Part shown: positions 26,010-34,963 of the stretch, in pieces | Numbering within the stretch: the stretch's first letter is position 1 | Layout: each line of letters opens with the position of its first letter | Source: Clostridiales bacterium | Lineage (GTDB): Bacteria; Bacillota_A; Clostridia; Saccharofermentanales; Saccharofermentanaceae | Length of the DNA: 53,207 nt | Assembly: GCA_024695545.1 (NCBI GenBank) | Contig: JAILHZ010000021.1 | Location: 1 to 53,207, forward strand | Direction of reading: 5' to 3' | Position numbers and translations under genes: made by a program | The notes under the pieces: generated by a model | What the model saw: the letters and a program-made list of their open reading frames with translations, nothing else | Databases searched by the model: none | Told to the model about the DNA's origin: nothing

Positions 26010-26061
26010 TACCTTTTTGCCCCGAGGACGTGAAAATTTGCTTGATAAGTATTCTTCCCGC

Positions 26062-26682
26062 TTATCCTTTTGAAGAAGGACGCTCCGTCGGCATATCCGG
26101 CTGCACGGGCAGAGGCGCTATCAGTCCCATCTCCTCGGCTTTTCTCCTTACCAGCTCGATGTCCTTCCAGAGCTTGATGCGCTCATTATTATTCCGGAGA
26201 ATATACGCCGGGTGGAACGTAGGAAGGATCAGGTATCCGTTCTTTTCAATAAAAGCACCGCGGATCTGCGTCATCTTCGCGTTCTTATCACCGGTAAAGA
26301 GTGTATAAGCTGTCTTGCCGAGAAGTACGATGATCTTCGGCTTGCAGATCAGGATCTGCGTACCCAGGAGCTTCTTACATGCGGAAGCCTCCTGATCCGT
26401 CGGCACACGGTTCTCCGGCGGACGGCACTTAACGACATTTGCGATGTGATAATCATTGGCGGTAAATCCCTGGGCATCAAGAAGAAGCTGCAGCAGGCGT
26501 CCTGCCTGTCCGACGAACGGCAACCCCTGCTCATCCTCGGTCGCTCCCGGACCCTCGCCGACAAACATGACCGGCGCAACAACACTGCCGCGGTAGATCA
26601 CGACATTCGTCCTCGTCGCCGCCAGATCACATGCCTGACAGTTCTGACACTGCTCTACAAAATCGTTCCAGGAAATCTTCAT
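26062..26682 (-). CDS. Family 4 uracil-DNA glycosylase (iron-sulfur type)
   Basis: 206 residues. It removes uracil from DNA to start base-excision repair. Motifs: GEGPGATEDEQGLPFVGQAG (active site, near 42-61), NVVKCRPPENR and PTFHPAYILRN. Cysteines at 12, 15, 18, 86, 102 and 113 include the four expected [4Fe-4S] ligands. The C-terminal 20 residues are Pro-rich and probably disordered. The start overlaps the Smr gene stop (ATGA), so the two are coupled. Confidence 0.94.
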   Translation of the reverse strand: MKISWNDFVEQCQNCQACDLAATRTNVVIYRGSVVAPVMFVGEGPGATEDEQGLPFVGQAGRLLQLLLDAQGFTANDYHIANVVKCRPPENRVPTDQEASACKKLLGTQILICKPKIIVLLGKTAYTLFTGDKNAKMTQIRGAFIEKNGYLILPTFHPAYILRNNNERIKLWKDIELVRRKAEEMGLIAPLPVQPDMPTERPSSKG

Positions 26683-27023
26683 CTTAAGAGTACGATGGTC
26701 ACACCATCATTGGCCTTCGCCCAGTCAGGATCGTTTCGGAATGCCGGGCACTTCTCGACCATGGATCGGCCGAGCGTCTCAAAAGGTCCGAACTGCTCGC
26801 CCGGACAGAAAGCCTTGATCTTTCCTTCGCTCTGCATCGTACGCAGGATCTCATGGGTGGCTTTCTTGATCATGCCGCCCTTTCCGGTAGAACCGTAACC
26901 ATGAATGATCTTGACCTGATTGACTCCGACACGGCGCAAAGTATTAAGTTCCAACCGTAATTTACGGGTGGCAACATCCACTTTCGGCATACCTTCTTTA
27001 ATGTTGATAATACTTGCGGCCAT
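26679..27023 (-). CDS. Small Smr-domain protein
   Basis: 114 residues from an ATG with GAGGAG 5 bases upstream. The Smr motifs are VDVATRKLRLELNTLRRVG and IIHGYGSTGKGGMIKK (the usual HGxGxG). In larger proteins this domain acts as a nickase or RNA endonuclease, for example at the C-terminus of MutS2; here it stands alone with a short C-terminal extension. Co-transcribed with the uracil glycosylase, which suggests a nucleic-acid repair or ribosome-rescue role, not proven. Confidence 0.88.
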   Translation of the reverse strand: MAASIINIKEGMPKVDVATRKLRLELNTLRRVGVNQVKIIHGYGSTGKGGMIKKATHEILRTMQSEGKIKAFCPGEQFGPFETLGRSMVEKCPAFRNDPDWAKANDGVTIVLLR

Positions 27024-27053
27024 AGTACTCCTCATTTTGAATCTTACATATTT

Positions 27054-27081
27054 ATTATATCACAGGAATTGACATTTTCAC
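27054..27081 (-). promoter_or_regulatory. Promoter of the smr-udg operon
   Basis: Minus strand: GTGAAA (27076-27081), 16-base spacer, perfect TATAAT (27054-27059) with a TGA extension. Confidence 0.65.
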
Positions 27082-27101
27082 GCGCGGAAATGTGGCTATT
27101 T

Positions 27102-27110
27102 TGTTATAAT
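27102..27110 (+). promoter_or_regulatory. Extended -10 promoter touching the rsuA-like start codon
   Basis: TGTTATAAT (27102-27110) is a perfect extended -10. The start would fall at about 27117, which is the A of the gene's ATG. ACATTT (27072-27077) and AAATGT (27088-27093) form an inverted repeat in the -35 region. Confidence 0.6.
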
Positions 27111-27116
27111 ACGAGC

Positions 27117-27839
27117 ATGAGATTGGACAAATTATTGGCAAATTCGGGATATGGAACCAGGTCTGAGGTCAAGGATCTTCTCCGTCACGGACGCGTGAGT
27201 CTGAATGGCGAAGTCATTCGTGATCCGGGCTTTTCTGTCACGGAAGAAATGAAAGGCAGCATCACGCTTGACGGAGAACCGATCGAGGCCAGCGAGTATC
27301 TGTACTTTTGTCTGAATAAACCGGACGGATATCTGACGGCCATGACTGATGACCGTCTTCCCTGCGTCGGAGATCTGCTTCCTCCCCAGCTGAAAACGAA
27401 GAAGATCTCTCCTGTCGGAAGACTGGATTACCACACCACAGGCGTCCTGCTTCTGACGAACGACGGTGATCTTTCGCACCGTCTGACAAGCCCGAAATAC
27501 CATCGTGAGAAGTCCTATCTGGTGACCTATTCCGGAGATGAACTTACCGATAAGGAAAAAGAACTCTTTGCGGGCGGCATGACGCTTATGGAAAAAGGAC
27601 ACGCGCCGGAGAAGCTAAAACCTGCAAAGCTTGAGCTCCTCCCCGACCACAAGTGCCGTCTTATCCTTACTGAGGGAAAGACACATCAGGTCAAGCGCAT
27701 GATCGCCTCGACCGGAAGATCCGTCGAAGCACTTCACCGCGAGCGCATCGGCACGCTGACATTAAAAGACGGACAGCTTCCCGGCGAGATGTATGCTCTC
27801 ACGGAAGAAGATATCCGTCTTCTTAAAGACAACTCCTGA
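27117..27839 (+). CDS. RsuA/RluB-family 16S rRNA pseudouridine synthase
   Basis: 240 residues. An S4 RNA-binding domain (MRLDKLLANSGYGTRSEV to about residue 60) is followed by the pseudouridine synthase domain with the catalytic GRLDYHTTGVLLLTNDG (Asp), KSYLVT and EGKTHQVKRM. It isomerises a uridine in the small-subunit rRNA, as RsuA does at U516. The start is set by the conserved N-terminus. No ribosome binding site precedes it and the -10 box ends only 6 bases upstream, so the mRNA is probably leaderless. It converges with the next gene with 16 bases between. Confidence 0.93.
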   Translation: MRLDKLLANSGYGTRSEVKDLLRHGRVSLNGEVIRDPGFSVTEEMKGSITLDGEPIEASEYLYFCLNKPDGYLTAMTDDRLPCVGDLLPPQLKTKKISPVGRLDYHTTGVLLLTNDGDLSHRLTSPKYHREKSYLVTYSGDELTDKEKELFAGGMTLMEKGHAPEKLKPAKLELLPDHKCRLILTEGKTHQVKRMIASTGRSVEALHRERIGTLTLKDGQLPGEMYALTEEDIRLLKDNS

Positions 27840-27855
27840 AAATAAAGAAATAGAA

Positions 27856-29076
27856 TCAGTCCTCAGACTCCGCGTACGGATGATCCAGAAGATAATCCTC
27901 ACGCAGGATATCGATATCCTGAAGGATCTGCTGCGTACGCTCAAGTGCTTTTTCCAGATCACTTGATCCCGCGCCGACACCGACGATAATGATGCGGTCC
28001 ACATTCGGATCCTTCCAGAGGATCTTGTATCCCAGAGAAGCCTGGTCGATTTTGTCGCGGATAATAAAGCCGTAGACATGCTCGATGTAGTCTTCTTCCT
28101 TCAGCGGCTCCATCGCATCCTTATAGGTATCCGGCATATCCGGAAGGTATTCTTCGTAGAATTTCGACTTTGAGTAGTAATAGGGCTCTAAGCGGTCGAG
28201 ATCTTCCTTCGACCAGGTTGCCTTCATCTTCTCATACACATCATCGAGCGGATAGAGATCACCGCTGTTGACGTATACAGGCACAGTCGGTGCATCAAAA
28301 ACGAGAATGTCCGGATGAACGGCCATCATGTTTGTGGCCTTCTGCACTCCGTACTCGTCGACCTGCTCGTTCTCAGCATCACCGGAAGCAACATCAGCAT
28401 CACGGACTTCCGGATTCTTGCATCCGAGATTCTCCTTAAAGTAATACTCCATGATGGATGTATCCTGCTGGAAATGACCGATAGATGCCATACGGACATC
28501 GACTTTCGGCGCGATAAAGTAGTACTGGATAAATGCCCAGCCTGCGATGATCACGGCGATAGCCACAATAAACTTCCATCCTTCATAATGGAAGAAATCT
28601 TTCCACTGTGTCTTTGTCTTTCCGAGAATATGCTTCGCTTCGGTCTCTTCTTTTTTCTCTTCGGCTTTTCTGTCTCTTTCACCGCTGGCGATACTGTATG
28701 CCAGTGCAATATCAGCAAGCTTCTGTTCATCCTGCTGCGCGCGGTAGGTCTTTCCGAGTTTCCAGAAACGCTCGTCAAGTTCTTCCTTGCTTGCAGATGC
28801 CGGAAGATTGAAGTACTCGATCGCTTCCTGGCGGGTCATCTTCGCAATTGCAGGATCCGCCACGACCGGCTCCTTCTTCTCGACCGGCTCCTTCTGTTCA
28901 GCGTCGTCAGACTTCTGACCGGCCGGCTTCGCAGCCTTCTTGCCGGCCTTTGCTCCGGCGGAAGATGCCGCTCTCAGTTTCTCGCCGAGTTCCGCCTTAT
29001 CGGCAGAAGTTTCCTTTTCCGGCGCGTCGCCCTTAAGCTGTCCGAGACCGCTTTCTTTCTTCTCTTTATCCTTCAT
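27856..29076 (-). CDS. Single-pass membrane protein with a J-like domain lacking HPD
   Basis: 406 residues. Residues 1-78 are a Lys/Ala/Glu-rich disordered region. Residues 82-135 align with a J domain (EAIEYFNLPASASKEELDERFWKLGKTY...), but YRAQ (111-114) stands where YHPD belongs, so it should not stimulate DnaK. Another charged stretch leads to one membrane helix at about 168-188. The remaining 215 residues would lie outside. They include PDILVFDAPTVPVYV and GDLYPLDDV, which loosely recall the core of extracellular solute-binding proteins. It follows a glycosyltransferase gene by 32 bases in the glycan operon. Function unknown. Confidence 0.75.
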   Translation of the reverse strand: MKDKEKKESGLGQLKGDAPEKETSADKAELGEKLRAASSAGAKAGKKAAKPAGQKSDDAEQKEPVEKKEPVVADPAIAKMTRQEAIEYFNLPASASKEELDERFWKLGKTYRAQQDEQKLADIALAYSIASGERDRKAEEKKEETEAKHILGKTKTQWKDFFHYEGWKFIVAIAVIIAGWAFIQYYFIAPKVDVRMASIGHFQQDTSIMEYYFKENLGCKNPEVRDADVASGDAENEQVDEYGVQKATNMMAVHPDILVFDAPTVPVYVNSGDLYPLDDVYEKMKATWSKEDLDRLEPYYYSKSKFYEEYLPDMPDTYKDAMEPLKEEDYIEHVYGFIIRDKIDQASLGYKILWKDPNVDRIIIVGVGAGSSDLEKALERTQQILQDIDILREDYLLDHPYAESED

Positions 29077-29108
29077 ATTTCTTCAGATCCTTTTTCCTAA
29101 AAACGGAC

Positions 29109-29837
29109 TTATTTATTCCTTTTCTTTTCCGCTTTCATTTCTTTCTTAAATGCACGGAAGTCCGCGAGGGCCGCCCAGCCGATCTTGAAGATCTTCTTGA
29201 TGTTGATGGAGTTCTTTCCACCCTGACGCGGCTTAAATGTAATCTCACGAAGTGTGTACTTCTCGTCATAGTATGCAAAGAATGTCGTCAGCATAACGTT
29301 CGGAAGGTTATAGTCCTCCTTGAAGCGTCCCACATATTTATTGACGAGGGAAGCTTTCATCAGACGGAAAGGCGCATTACTGTCCTTGACCTTTACGCCG
29401 AAGTGCAGTCTCAGAAGGAAGCACAGGAACTTCTCGACGAGTTTTCTGGACTTACCGTCGCCTCTTACCACACGGTTACCGAGGATGGCATCATACTGGT
29501 TTCTAAGATCCCAGAATGCCGCGAATTCAGCCGGATTCGTCTGTCCGTCAGAGTCTGTCTGGAAGATATAATCTGCGCCCTGGGCAATCGCGTACTTATA
29601 AAGTGCAATCAGCTTCGGTCCATGCTGTTTCAGTGTATCGGGCAGCACTTCGAGTTTCGGGTACTTCTCCTTTAGAGAAACAAGGATCTCACGTGTCTTA
29701 TCGACGCTTCCGCTGTCAGCGACGACCAGTCGGGAACCCTCGCCCTTACCCTCAAGAATGGGGTACCAGGCGGACACGACTGACTCGATGTTCGCCTCTT
29801 CGTTATATGCCGGCATTACTAAATACAGATTATCCAT
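29109..29837 (-). CDS. Family 2 glycosyltransferase
   Basis: 242 residues from an ATG with GGGAGG 8 bases upstream. GT-A fold: LVMPAYNEEANIESVV at the start, VVADSGSVDKT, QTDSDGQ as the DxD metal site, and GNRVVRGDG. No strong membrane segment. The last 35 residues are basic, suggesting membrane-surface attachment. It lies 42 bases after glf. It probably adds a sugar to a lipid-linked glycan; donor and acceptor cannot be told. Confidence 0.92.
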   Translation of the reverse strand: MDNLYLVMPAYNEEANIESVVSAWYPILEGKGEGSRLVVADSGSVDKTREILVSLKEKYPKLEVLPDTLKQHGPKLIALYKYAIAQGADYIFQTDSDGQTNPAEFAAFWDLRNQYDAILGNRVVRGDGKSRKLVEKFLCFLLRLHFGVKVKDSNAPFRLMKASLVNKYVGRFKEDYNLPNVMLTTFFAYYDEKYTLREITFKPRQGGKNSINIKKIFKIGWAALADFRAFKKEMKAEKKRNK

Positions 29838-29879
29838 TTTCTTTCCTCCCGGATCCTCCTGCAAATTACTATCAATGTA

Positions 29880-31004
29880 TCACTTCAGTTCTTTTTTGAC
29901 CATAGACAGCGCTGAAGCGACAACAGCGTCCATATCATAATACTTATACTCGCCGAGACGTCCGCCGAAAATGATCTTCTCTTCCTTGTCCGCCAGTTCC
30001 CTGTAACGGGTATACAGTGTTCCATTTGCCTCGTCGTTAACCGGGTAATACGGTTCATCGCCCGGCTTCCATTCAGAACTGTATTCACGGCTGATGACCG
30101 TTTTCGGAAGATCGTTGCCGTCTTCGTCCTTTCCGAATGTGAACCACTTGTGCTCGATAATACGGGTCCACGGAGTCTCTCTGTCCGTATAGTTGACTGC
30201 AGCATTACCCTGGAAGTTCGGTGTATCGAGAAGTTCGTTCTCAAAGCGTACCGAGCGGTACTGCAGATATCCGAGGGCATAGTCAAAGTAGGCATCGATC
30301 GGACCTGTGTAGACGACCTTGTCCGCCATCGAATTCCACTTCTCTTTCTCGTCGAGATAATTGGTATTAAGTTTCACTTCGATCCCCTGAAGCATGTTCT
30401 CCACCATCTTGGTGTAGCCCTTCTCCGGGATACCCTGATACAGAGCATTGAAGTAGTTGTTATCGAAGGTAAGTCTCACGGGAAGGCGCTTGATGATGAA
30501 CGCCGGAAGATCCTTGCAGTCTCTTCCCCACTGTTTCTCCGTGTAGCCTTTAACAAGTTTTTCGAAGATGTCACGTCCGATCAGGGAGATTGCCTGCTCT
30601 TCAAGATTTGCCGGTTCTTTTCCCGCCATCTCGGCCTTCTGTTCTTCAATCTTCGCCATGGCCTCCTGCGGCGTTACGACGCCCCACATCTTATTGAATG
30701 TGTACATATTAAAAGGAAGCGAAAAGAGTTCACCCTTATAGTTCGCGACCGGGCTGTTCGTAAAGCGGTTGAACGCAGTGAACTGGTTCAGATACTCCCA
30801 CACCTCTTTGTTATTGGTATGGAAGATATGCGCGCCATAGGTGTGTACCTTGATGCCCTCTACGTCTTCACAATACACGTTTCCTGCGATATGCGGGCGT
30901 TTCTCGATAACGAGGACTTTCTTTCCTCGTGCCTTCGCCTCATGGGCAAAGACTGCTCCGTAAAGACCGGCACCAACTACCAGATAATCGTACTTATCAG
31001 CCAT
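29880..31004 (-). CDS. glf: UDP-galactopyranose mutase
   Basis: 374 residues. The FAD-binding start DYLVVGAGLYGAVFAHEA and IEKRPHIAGNVYCE, then HTYGAHIFHTNNKEVW, are diagnostic. RREY-type residues follow (TVISREYSSEWKPGDEPYYPVND) and the C-terminal FGGRLGEYKYYDMD. It makes UDP-galactofuranose, used in surface polysaccharides and teichoic-acid-like glycans. The start overlaps the upstream glycosyltransferase by 8 bases and has GGAGAAG upstream. Confidence 0.98.
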   Translation of the reverse strand: MADKYDYLVVGAGLYGAVFAHEAKARGKKVLVIEKRPHIAGNVYCEDVEGIKVHTYGAHIFHTNNKEVWEYLNQFTAFNRFTNSPVANYKGELFSLPFNMYTFNKMWGVVTPQEAMAKIEEQKAEMAGKEPANLEEQAISLIGRDIFEKLVKGYTEKQWGRDCKDLPAFIIKRLPVRLTFDNNYFNALYQGIPEKGYTKMVENMLQGIEVKLNTNYLDEKEKWNSMADKVVYTGPIDAYFDYALGYLQYRSVRFENELLDTPNFQGNAAVNYTDRETPWTRIIEHKWFTFGKDEDGNDLPKTVISREYSSEWKPGDEPYYPVNDEANGTLYTRYRELADKEEKIIFGGRLGEYKYYDMDAVVASALSMVKKELK

Positions 31005-31743
31005 GATTCTTCTCCGCCTTTCTGCGTTCTTTTCTGATTTTCCTTACCTTCTTCTTGATCTTGAAAGTATCCTTAAAGACAAGCCAGATATCCTTGAAAC
31101 GGATCCTCGAGAATCCGCCTTCTCTTGTGAATACCAGCCGGATCGGACGCTCGATGATCTTCGCGCCCATCTCATTTGCAACTGCGAGAAGCTCGATATC
31201 GTACGCAAAGCCCTTGGTAATGACATCCGGTACGATCGATTTCAGAAGATCGCCGCGATATACTTTCACGCCCGTCTGCGTATCATGCACTTTCAGATGG
31301 AAAAGCACCCGTAACATGACGTAGTAGCCGAAGCTGACAAACTTGCGGATAAAAGGATACTCCAGCTGGGATTCCTTATGCATCTTAGATCCGATAACGA
31401 CATCGGCTTTTTCCTGATCCATATGCTCGAGGAAATCTTTAAAGTGGTCTGGGGAAAGATCGAGATCCGAATCCAGAAAACCGATGCGGTCTCCTTTTGC
31501 TGCGAGAACGCCGGTCTTGATGGCGTGTCCTTTACCTCCGTTGGGAGTATAGGAGATCATGCGGATATTCGGGCATTCTTCCGAAGCTCTCTTGATCTCG
31601 GCTTCCGTATTATCCTTACTTCCGTCATTGACGCATACGATCTCGAAATCATTGCAGAAAGAAGAAACAATCTCATTGGTCTTGAGAAGATTCTCATAGA
31701 TATGTGCGCCCTCATTGTAGGCGGGCATCACGATAGAAAACAT
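30997..31743 (-). CDS. Family 2 glycosyltransferase, dolichyl-phosphate-glucosyltransferase type
   Basis: 248 residues. Motifs: FSIVMPAYNEGAHIYENL, VNDGSKDNT, NGGKGHAIKTGVLAAKGD, LDSDLDLSPDHF as the metal site, VIGSKMHKES and KVYRGD. This pattern is that of DPG/DPM synthases, which charge a polyprenyl phosphate with a sugar at the inner membrane face. The tail is very basic. It is the first gene of the glycan operon (then glf, a second GT, the J-like protein). Confidence 0.92.
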   Translation of the reverse strand: MFSIVMPAYNEGAHIYENLLKTNEIVSSFCNDFEIVCVNDGSKDNTEAEIKRASEECPNIRMISYTPNGGKGHAIKTGVLAAKGDRIGFLDSDLDLSPDHFKDFLEHMDQEKADVVIGSKMHKESQLEYPFIRKFVSFGYYVMLRVLFHLKVHDTQTGVKVYRGDLLKSIVPDVITKGFAYDIELLAVANEMGAKIIERPIRLVFTREGGFSRIRFKDIWLVFKDTFKIKKKVRKIRKERRKAEKNHG

Positions 31744-31794
31744 GGCAAATAGCTCCCGGATCTGTTCATTTGGTCAAAAAGGCCATTTCCAGTT

Positions 31795-31824
31795 ATTTTA
31801 CCATTGTTTATGCCCATCTTGCAA
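31795..31824 (-). promoter_or_regulatory. Promoter of the glf glycan operon
   Basis: Minus strand: TTGCAA (31819-31824), 18-base spacer, TAAAAT (31795-31800) with a TGG extension. It lies just after the mmsB terminator. Confidence 0.55.
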
Positions 31825-31837
31825 TTTCAGGCATAAA

Positions 31838-31867
31838 AAGCGACCGCAGATTCCTTTGAATCTGCGG
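31838..31867 (-). terminator. Terminator of the sugar ABC transporter operon
   Basis: CCGCAGATTC (31844-31853) pairs with GAATCTGCGG (31858-31867) around a 4-base loop. On the minus strand CGCTTTTTA follows. It lies 32 bases after the mmsB stop. Confidence 0.88.
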
Positions 31868-31898
31868 CCGCAGGATCTCTTTTTTTATGAAATACCGA

Positions 31899-33323
31899 TC
31901 AGGTATTCTTCGCAATGAGTTTACCGCCACGCTTACTGACTACGTCGAAGATAACGGCTGCGAGAAGTACGAGACCTTTAACTACCTGCTGCATGTTCTG
32001 GTCAACGTGCATGGTGTTCATGCCGAGGTTGATAACACCCATCAGGAGAGCACCGATGATAACGCCCGGAACTGTACCGATTCCGCCGTAAGCGGAAGCA
32101 CCACCGATGAAGCAGGATGCGATAGCATCCATCTCGTAGTTCTGTCCGGCCTGAGCGGTCGCTGTCGTCAGACGGGCGGTCGCGATCATACCGGCGAGAG
32201 CTGCCAGAAGGCCCATGTTCGTGTATGCAAGGAAGTATACCTTGTTGGTGTTGATACCGGAGAGCTTTGTCGCTTTCTCGTTACCACCTACCGCATAGAA
32301 GTAACGGCCGATTCTGGTGTTCGATGTGATGTAGGAATAGATGATTACAACCGCGAGAACGATCAGAAGAACGTTCGGGATACCCTTGTGCTCGGAAAGA
32401 CGATAGCCGAAAGCTGCAACAGCAACCGAAATCGCAATAAGCTTGACGAGCCACGGTGTGAACTTCTCTACTTCATACTGTTTTCTCAATCTCTTGTTGC
32501 GGTTGGAGATATTCATTGCAACAAAGACTGCGATTGCGATTGCCGTTGCAAAGAGACATGTAAAATTCAGAGCATATTTACTGAGCGGGTCCGGAACAAA
32601 GCGGGCTGCAACAAATCCGATAACTACCAGAGCAACCACGACTGGAGCAACCTTAATGATCCACTTCTTGAAACTCGATTCCACACCATTTTTGCGGTTT
32701 TTCTTCTCTGAAAGGATAACAGCAATTACGAGGAAAGCAGCAATAACAAGAGTTGTCACTACGATACATGTAATATGTGCCAGTTGTCCTAGAACAAGAG
32801 TTTCACTAACAAAATCCGGAATATAGCAATCCGCGCCACCGCCAAATGCTTTTACAAAACCTGTGTACTTGGAAACGGAGATCGTCATACCGTTCTTGAG
32901 AATAACATTACTCAGACCACGGAAGATCAACATACCCGACAGGGTAACGATGAAAGGCGGGATACGCACATAAGCGATCCAGAAAGCCTGCCAGGCTCCG
33001 ATGACCGTACCGACGACGAACATCGTAAGAACCGCCAGAACCGGATGCCATCCCTGGTTAACCATCAGTACTGCACCTACAGCACCGACAAAGCATACAA
33101 CGGAACCAACACTGAGGTCGATGTTACCACCTGTCAGGATGCAAAGGAGCATACCGGTTGCCAGTACGAATACATAAGCATTCTGGGCAATAACGTTGTT
33201 TACGTTACTTGGCCGGATCAGTGTTCCGTTCGTCGCTACGCTGAAGAAAACAACTACAAAGATCAAGGCAATGATCATCGTGTATTTTCTGACAAAATCG
33301 AGAACTTTACTTGAGGAATTCAT
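31899..33323 (-). CDS. mmsB: Monosaccharide ABC transporter permease with an enlarged central region
   Basis: 474 residues, about 80 more than XylH-type permeases. The ends are standard: GMLLCILTGGNIDLSVGSVV, VRIPPFIVTLSGMLIFRGLSN, and in the last third RYFYAVGGNEKATKLSGI and ASCFIGGASAYGGIGTVPG. Between about residues 195 and 300 there are two extra hydrophobic segments and two similar basic loops (EKKNRKN...SSFKKWIIKVA and NRNKRLRK...FTPWLVKLIA), which looks like a tandem duplication of one helix-loop unit. AAGGAGG precedes the ATG. It forms the membrane channel for the ChvE/MmsA system. Confidence 0.92.
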   Translation of the reverse strand: MNSSSKVLDFVRKYTMIIALIFVVVFFSVATNGTLIRPSNVNNVIAQNAYVFVLATGMLLCILTGGNIDLSVGSVVCFVGAVGAVLMVNQGWHPVLAVLTMFVVGTVIGAWQAFWIAYVRIPPFIVTLSGMLIFRGLSNVILKNGMTISVSKYTGFVKAFGGGADCYIPDFVSETLVLGQLAHITCIVVTTLVIAAFLVIAVILSEKKNRKNGVESSFKKWIIKVAPVVVALVVIGFVAARFVPDPLSKYALNFTCLFATAIAIAVFVAMNISNRNKRLRKQYEVEKFTPWLVKLIAISVAVAAFGYRLSEHKGIPNVLLIVLAVVIIYSYITSNTRIGRYFYAVGGNEKATKLSGINTNKVYFLAYTNMGLLAALAGMIATARLTTATAQAGQNYEMDAIASCFIGGASAYGGIGTVPGVIIGALLMGVINLGMNTMHVDQNMQQVVKGLVLLAAVIFDVVSKRGGKLIAKNT

Positions 33324-33338
33324 TCACTCACTACCTCC

Positions 33339-34922
33339 TTAATTGATAGATTCTTCAAGAAGCGCATCTTCATCATTGACCAGATGAGAACCATCATCCG
33401 CGCTGAGGATCATCGCCATGATCTTCTCCTGGGTAGCTTCCTTGCCATCCAGTTCACCGACGAACTTTCCTTCACTCATGACATAGATACGGTCGCACAT
33501 ACCAAGGAGCTCAGGCATCTCCGAGGAAATCATAATAACTGATTTTCCTTCGCTGACCAGCTGATTGATAATGCAGTAGATCTCATACTTCGCACCGACA
33601 TCGATACCTCGTGTCGGTTCGTCGAGAATAAGAATATCCGGTTTCGCGAACATCCACTTGGACAGCAGGACCTTCTGCTGGTTACCACCACTCAGATTTC
33701 CTACAAACTGTTCAACAGACGGCGTCTTGGTCTTAAGTTTCTCCTTGTACTCCACCGCGACTTTATATTCTTTGTCCCGGTCAATAACACCGGCACTCGA
33801 ACAGATTTCTCTCAGATTCGCGAGAGTCGTATTTGTCTTGATGGCATTACTTAAGATCAGTCCGTTACCCTTTCTATCCTCCGTAACATATGCGATCTTA
33901 TTCTTGATTGCATCCTGAACGGAATTCAGATGGATGACCTTGCCGTCCTTAATGATCGTTCCCGAGATATTATCTCCGTAGGACTTACCGAAAATACTCA
34001 TCGCAAGCTCTGTTCGGCCGGCACCCATAAGGCCGGAAATTCCGAGCACTTCGCCCTTCCTCACATTAAAGCTTACGTTATCAACGATTTTTCTTTCCGA
34101 ATAGATCGGATGGTATGCATTCCAGTCCATAACTTCGAAGCATACATCACCGATTTCGCTGTCCCTCTTCGGGAAACGATCCGAAATCTCACGTCCGACC
34201 ATTCCGCGGATGATTCTTGCCTCCGAGCAGTCATCCACGCCCTTTGTCAAAGTCTCGATCGTCATTCCATCACGGATAACTGTGATCTTATCTGCAACAT
34301 AAGAAACCTCGTTCAGTTTATGCGAGATAATGATGGAAGTCATTCCCTGTTCTTTGAACTTCAGCATCAAATCAAGAAGATGCTTGGACTCTGTTTCGTT
34401 CAAAGAAGAAGTCGGTTCGTCGAGAATCAGCAGTTTCGCATGTTTTGCCAGGGCTTTGGCGATCTCAACAAGCTGCTGCTTACCGACACCGATATCCTTG
34501 ATCAGTGTCTGAGATGATTCCGACAGACCTACAACACGCAGATACTTGTCACCTTTGGCATAGGTCTCATTCCAGTTGATTTTCAGAGATGAACCCCGCT
34601 CATTACCGAGGAACATGTTCTCTCCGATCGTCATATAAGGAACCAGTGCCAGCTCCTGGTGAATAATTACGATACCCTTACGCTCACTATCTTTCGTGCC
34701 CGTAAAGTGACATTCTTCACCATTGTACAAGATCTGTCCTTCGTAGGAACCATACGGATGGATTCCGCTAAGTACTTTCATCAGGGTCGATTTTCCTGCA
34801 CCGTTCTCCCCGACCAGTGCGTGGATCTCTCCTTCTTCGACCTGAAGATTTACATTATCGAGTGCTTTAACGCCGGGGAAGGTCTTGGTGATACTTCTCA
34901 TTTCAAGCAAAATATTTGCCAA
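33339..34922 (-). CDS. mmsA: Monosaccharide ABC transporter ATP-binding protein (two ABC domains)
   Basis: 527 residues with two nucleotide-binding domains, as in XylG, RbsA and GguA. Domain 1: Walker A GENGAGKST, signature near GVGKQQLVEIAKAL, Walker B LLILDEPTSSL. Domain 2: a degenerate Walker A (GLMGAGRTE), LSGGNQQKVLLSKW and ILILDEPTRGIDVG. The start codon is TTG with AGGAGGG 7 bases upstream. It drives uptake of the sugar bound by the ChvE-like protein; the permease gene follows after 15 bases. Confidence 0.96.
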   Translation of the reverse strand: MANILLEMRSITKTFPGVKALDNVNLQVEEGEIHALVGENGAGKSTLMKVLSGIHPYGSYEGQILYNGEECHFTGTKDSERKGIVIIHQELALVPYMTIGENMFLGNERGSSLKINWNETYAKGDKYLRVVGLSESSQTLIKDIGVGKQQLVEIAKALAKHAKLLILDEPTSSLNETESKHLLDLMLKFKEQGMTSIIISHKLNEVSYVADKITVIRDGMTIETLTKGVDDCSEARIIRGMVGREISDRFPKRDSEIGDVCFEVMDWNAYHPIYSERKIVDNVSFNVRKGEVLGISGLMGAGRTELAMSIFGKSYGDNISGTIIKDGKVIHLNSVQDAIKNKIAYVTEDRKGNGLILSNAIKTNTTLANLREICSSAGVIDRDKEYKVAVEYKEKLKTKTPSVEQFVGNLSGGNQQKVLLSKWMFAKPDILILDEPTRGIDVGAKYEIYCIINQLVSEGKSVIMISSEMPELLGMCDRIYVMSEGKFVGELDGKEATQEKIMAMILSADDGSHLVNDEDALLEESIN

Positions 34923-34963
34923 TTTAATCCCTCCTAGCTATTCACATAGTGTTTTTACATGAA

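Noticed and set aside
25765..26061. A tRNA array or integration site at tRNA-Gln
   Set aside because: Only one tRNA folds here, no partial copy of its 3' end is visible nearby, and no integrase gene is in the window.
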